A DNA stretch of 64,000 bases from assembly GCA_963932145.1 (NCBI GenBank), contig CAWVQA010000114.1, forward strand, positions 95,329 to 159,328, read 5' to 3'. Positions 61,601 through 64,000 of this stretch are shown here, in pieces (positions within the stretch are counted from its first letter, which is position 1; each line of letters opens with the position of its first letter). Source of the stretch: Acanthosepion lycidas (lineage: Eukaryota > Mollusca > Cephalopoda > Sepiida > Sepiidae). The notes beneath the pieces were generated by a model, which ran no database searches, had not been told where the DNA came from, and was given only the letters and a program-made list of their open reading frames with translations. A program made the position numbers and the translations under genes.

Positions 61601-64000
61601 CATTTGGGTATCGTAAAAAAAAGTCGATTAAGATTTGTCATTTTTGGTAGTGATTTTATTCGCCTATTAGATGCACAATGAGTTGGAGAATCTGATAAAC
61701 CCCACTTCCGGTAGCCTAGCTGCAAGAGAAATGCCTTAAATTGCCGTTTGAAGCTTCAACTTTGGGTTCCCAGTTCACGACATTTGGGTATCGTAAAAAA
61801 AAGTCGATTAAGATTTGTCATTTTTGGTAGTGATTTTATTCGCCTATTAGATGCACAATGAGTTGGAGAATCTGATAAACCCCACTTCCGGTAGCCTAGC
61901 TGCAAGGGAAATGCCTTAAATTGCCGTTTGAAGCTTCAACTTTGGGTTCCCAGTTCACGACATTTGGGTATCGTAAAAAAAAGTCGATTAAGATTTGTCA
62001 TTTTTGGTAGTGATTTTATTCGCCTATTAGATGCACAATGAGTTGGAGAATCTGATAAACCCCACTTCCGGTAGCCTAGCTGCAAGAGAAATGCCTTAAA
62101 TTGCCGTTTGAAGCTTCAACTTTGGGTTCCCAGTTCACGACATTTGGGTATCGTAAAAAAAAGTCGATTAAGATTTGTCATTTTTGGTAGTGATTTTATT
62201 CGCCTATTAGATGCACAATGAGTTGGAGAATCTGATAAACCCCACTTCCGGTAGCCTAGCTGCAAGGGAAATGCCTTTAAATTGCCGTTTGAAGCTTCAA
62301 CTTTGGGTTCCCAGTTCACGACATTTGGGTATCGTAAAAAAAAGTCGATTAAGATTTGTCATTTTTGGTAGTGATTTTATTCGCCTATTAGATGCACAAT
62401 GAGTTGGAGAATCTGATAAACCCCACTTCCGGTAGCCTAGCTGCAAGAGAAATGCCTTAAATTGCCGTTTGAAGCTTCAACTTTGGGTTCCCAGTTCACG
62501 ACATTTGGGTATCGTAAAAAAAAGTCGATTAAGATTTGTCATTTTTGGTAGTGATTTTATTCGCCTATTAGATGCACAATGAGTTGGAGAATCTGATAAA
62601 CCCCACTTCCGGTAGCCTAGCTGCAAGGGAAATGCTTTAAATTGCCGTTTGAAGCTTCAACTTTGGGTTCCCAGTTCACGACATTTGGGTATCGTAAAAA
62701 AAAGTCGATTAAGATTTGTCATTTTTGGTAGTGATTTTATTCGCCTATTAGATGCACAATGAGTTGGAGAATCTGATAAACCCCACTTCCGGTAGCCTAG
62801 CTGCAAGAGAAATGCCTTAAATTGCCGTTTGAAGCTTCAACTTTGGGTTCCCAGTTCACGACATTTGGGTATCGTAAAAAAAAGTCGATTAAGATTTGTC
62901 ATTTTTGGTAGTGATTTTATTCGCCTATTAGATGCACAATGAGTTGGAGAATCTGATAAACCCCACTTCCGGTAGCCTAGCTGCAAGGGAAATGCCTTAA
63001 ATTGCCGTTTGAAGCTTCAACTTTGGGTTCCCAGTTCACGACATTTGGGTATCGTAAAAAAAAGTCGATTAAGATTTGTCATTTTTGGTAGTGATTTTAT
63101 TCGCCTATTAGATGCACAATGAGTTGGAGAATCTGATAAACCCCACTTCCGGTAGCCTAGCTGCAAGAGAAATGCCTTAAATTGCCGTTTGAAGCTTCAA
63201 CTTTGGGTTCCCAGTTCACGACATTTGGGTATCGTAAAAAAAAGTCGATTAAGATTTGTCATTTTTGGTAGTGATTTTATTCGCCTATTAGATGCACAAT
63301 GAGTTGGAGAATCTGATAAACCCCACTTCCGGTAGCCTAGCTGCAAGAGAAATGCCTTAAATTGCCGTTTGAAGCTTCAACTTTGGGTTCCCAGTTCACG
63401 ACATTTGGGTATCGTAAAAAAAAGTCGATTAAGATTTGTCATTTTTGGTAGTGATTTTATTCGCCTATTAGATGCACAATGAGTTGGAGAATCTGATAAA
63501 CCCCACTTCCGGTAGCCTAGCTGCAAGGGAAATGCCTTAAATTGCCGTTTGAAGCTTCAACTTTGGGTTCCCAGTTCACGACATTTGGGTATCGTAAAAA
63601 AAAGTCGATTAAGATTTGTCATTTTTGGTAGTGATTTTATTCGCCTATTAGATGCACAATGAGTTGGAGAATCTGATAAACCCCACTTCCGGTAGCCTAG
63701 CTGCAAGAGAAATGCCTTAAATTGCCGTTTGAAGCTTCAACTTTGGGTTCCCAGTTCACGACATTTGGGTATCGTAAAAAAAAGTCGATTAAGATTTGTC
63801 ATTTTTGGTAGTGATTTTATTCGCCTATTAGATGCACAATGAGTTGGAGAATCTGATAAACCCCACTTCCGGTAGCCTAGCTGCAAGAGAAATGCCTTAA
63901 ATTGCCGTTTGAAGCTTCAACTTTGGGTTCCCAGTTCACGACATTTGGGTATCGTAAAAAAAAGTCGATTAAGATTTGTCATTTTTGGTAGTGATTTTAT
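58681..64000. repeat. Most uniform block, near-identical monomers with dimer tendency
   Basis: All 30 monomers carry CACGACATTTGGG, which is a minority form further left, and all carry TAGCC rather than the TAGTC usually linked to it. Almost the only recurring variation is GCAAGAG versus GCAAGGG. From 58981 the order is G A G A G G A G A G A A A G A A G A G A G A G A A G A A, which alternates for long runs, so a 360-bp dimer is the likely amplification unit with later disturbance. Isolated changes (for example near 58838, 61340, 62275 and 62635) are single events. This is the youngest-looking part of the array. Confidence 0.9.

Larger units (their letters stand above)
8919..64000. repeat. 180-bp satellite DNA array, 306 monomers, running off the window
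   Basis: The monomer is counted from the GTCGATT that follows the A run. The main consensus is exactly 180 bp and about 39% G+C, with six CpG sites and a run of eight A. Counting by register gives 12 monomers from 8919 to 11039 and 294 from 11039 to 63964, then 37 bp to the window end. All units point the same way. I saw no transposon or unrelated insertion over 55 kb, only small indels. Fixed words include TTGAAGCTTCAA (a perfect 12-base palindrome), ATGCCTTAAAT and two TTTGGG copies 22 bases apart. Tandem identity is lowest at the left edge and highest at the right. A centromeric or pericentromeric role is plausible from unit size and array length, but it is inference. The family is not one I recognise by name. 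Confidence 0.99.

Noticed and set aside
62116-62402. Open frames on both strands around 62.1-62.4 kb
   Set aside because: They are produced by one extra T in the monomer near 62275. There is no start context, domain or conservation beyond the satellite itself.
8919-64000. CRISPR-like regular spacing
   Set aside because: The whole 180-bp unit repeats; there are no unique spacers between short repeats.
8919-64000. CENP-B box in the monomer
   Set aside because: ATTCGCCTATTAGATG shares TTCG with the primate box but lacks the required A and CGGG at the right distance.
8919-64000. rDNA spacer or 5S gene cluster
   Set aside because: No rRNA words, polymerase III internal control region or terminator-flanked gene is seen in the monomer.

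Overview
The window looks like nuclear DNA from an animal. It is AT-rich, has long poly-A/T, (TA)n and (CA)n tracts and broken LINE tails, and contains no gene that can be supported. The LINE relics are an RTE/BovB-type carboxy end and a jockey/CR1/L2-type carboxy end. Both kinds are common in marine invertebrates and lower vertebrates. I lean towards an invertebrate, perhaps a mollusc such as a cephalopod, but this is a guess. No host protein-coding gene, tRNA, rRNA or CRISPR array was found.

Layout. Positions 1-6.6 kb are gene-free AT-rich DNA holding three LINE relics (about 2307-2810 minus, 2979-3565 minus, 5158-5299 plus), microsatellites, a 67-70 bp tandem duplication and a small G/C palindrome. 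Positions 6677-8324 carry a tandem repeat of about 400 bp, each unit made of two diverged halves of about 200 bp. Positions 8325-8918 carry three and a half units of a second tandem repeat of about 172 bp. Positions 8919-64000 are one uninterrupted satellite array with a 180-bp monomer. By register it holds 306 complete monomers plus 37 bp, and it runs off the right edge.

The array is layered. The first monomers are the most diverged and keep older states. Blocks become more uniform to the right, and the last 30 monomers are nearly identical and share a base combination that is rare further left. Different stretches carry different short-lived higher-order repeats (2, 3, 4, 5 and 6 monomers), and a mosaic at 55.4-58.1 kb matches pieces at 48.9-51.6 kb. 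The 172-bp units share a box and several aligned words with the 180-bp monomer, so they look like old outcasts of the same family. Taken together this is the left edge of a large satellite domain: a candidate centromere, pericentromere or other heterochromatic block. Its function cannot be read from sequence alone.
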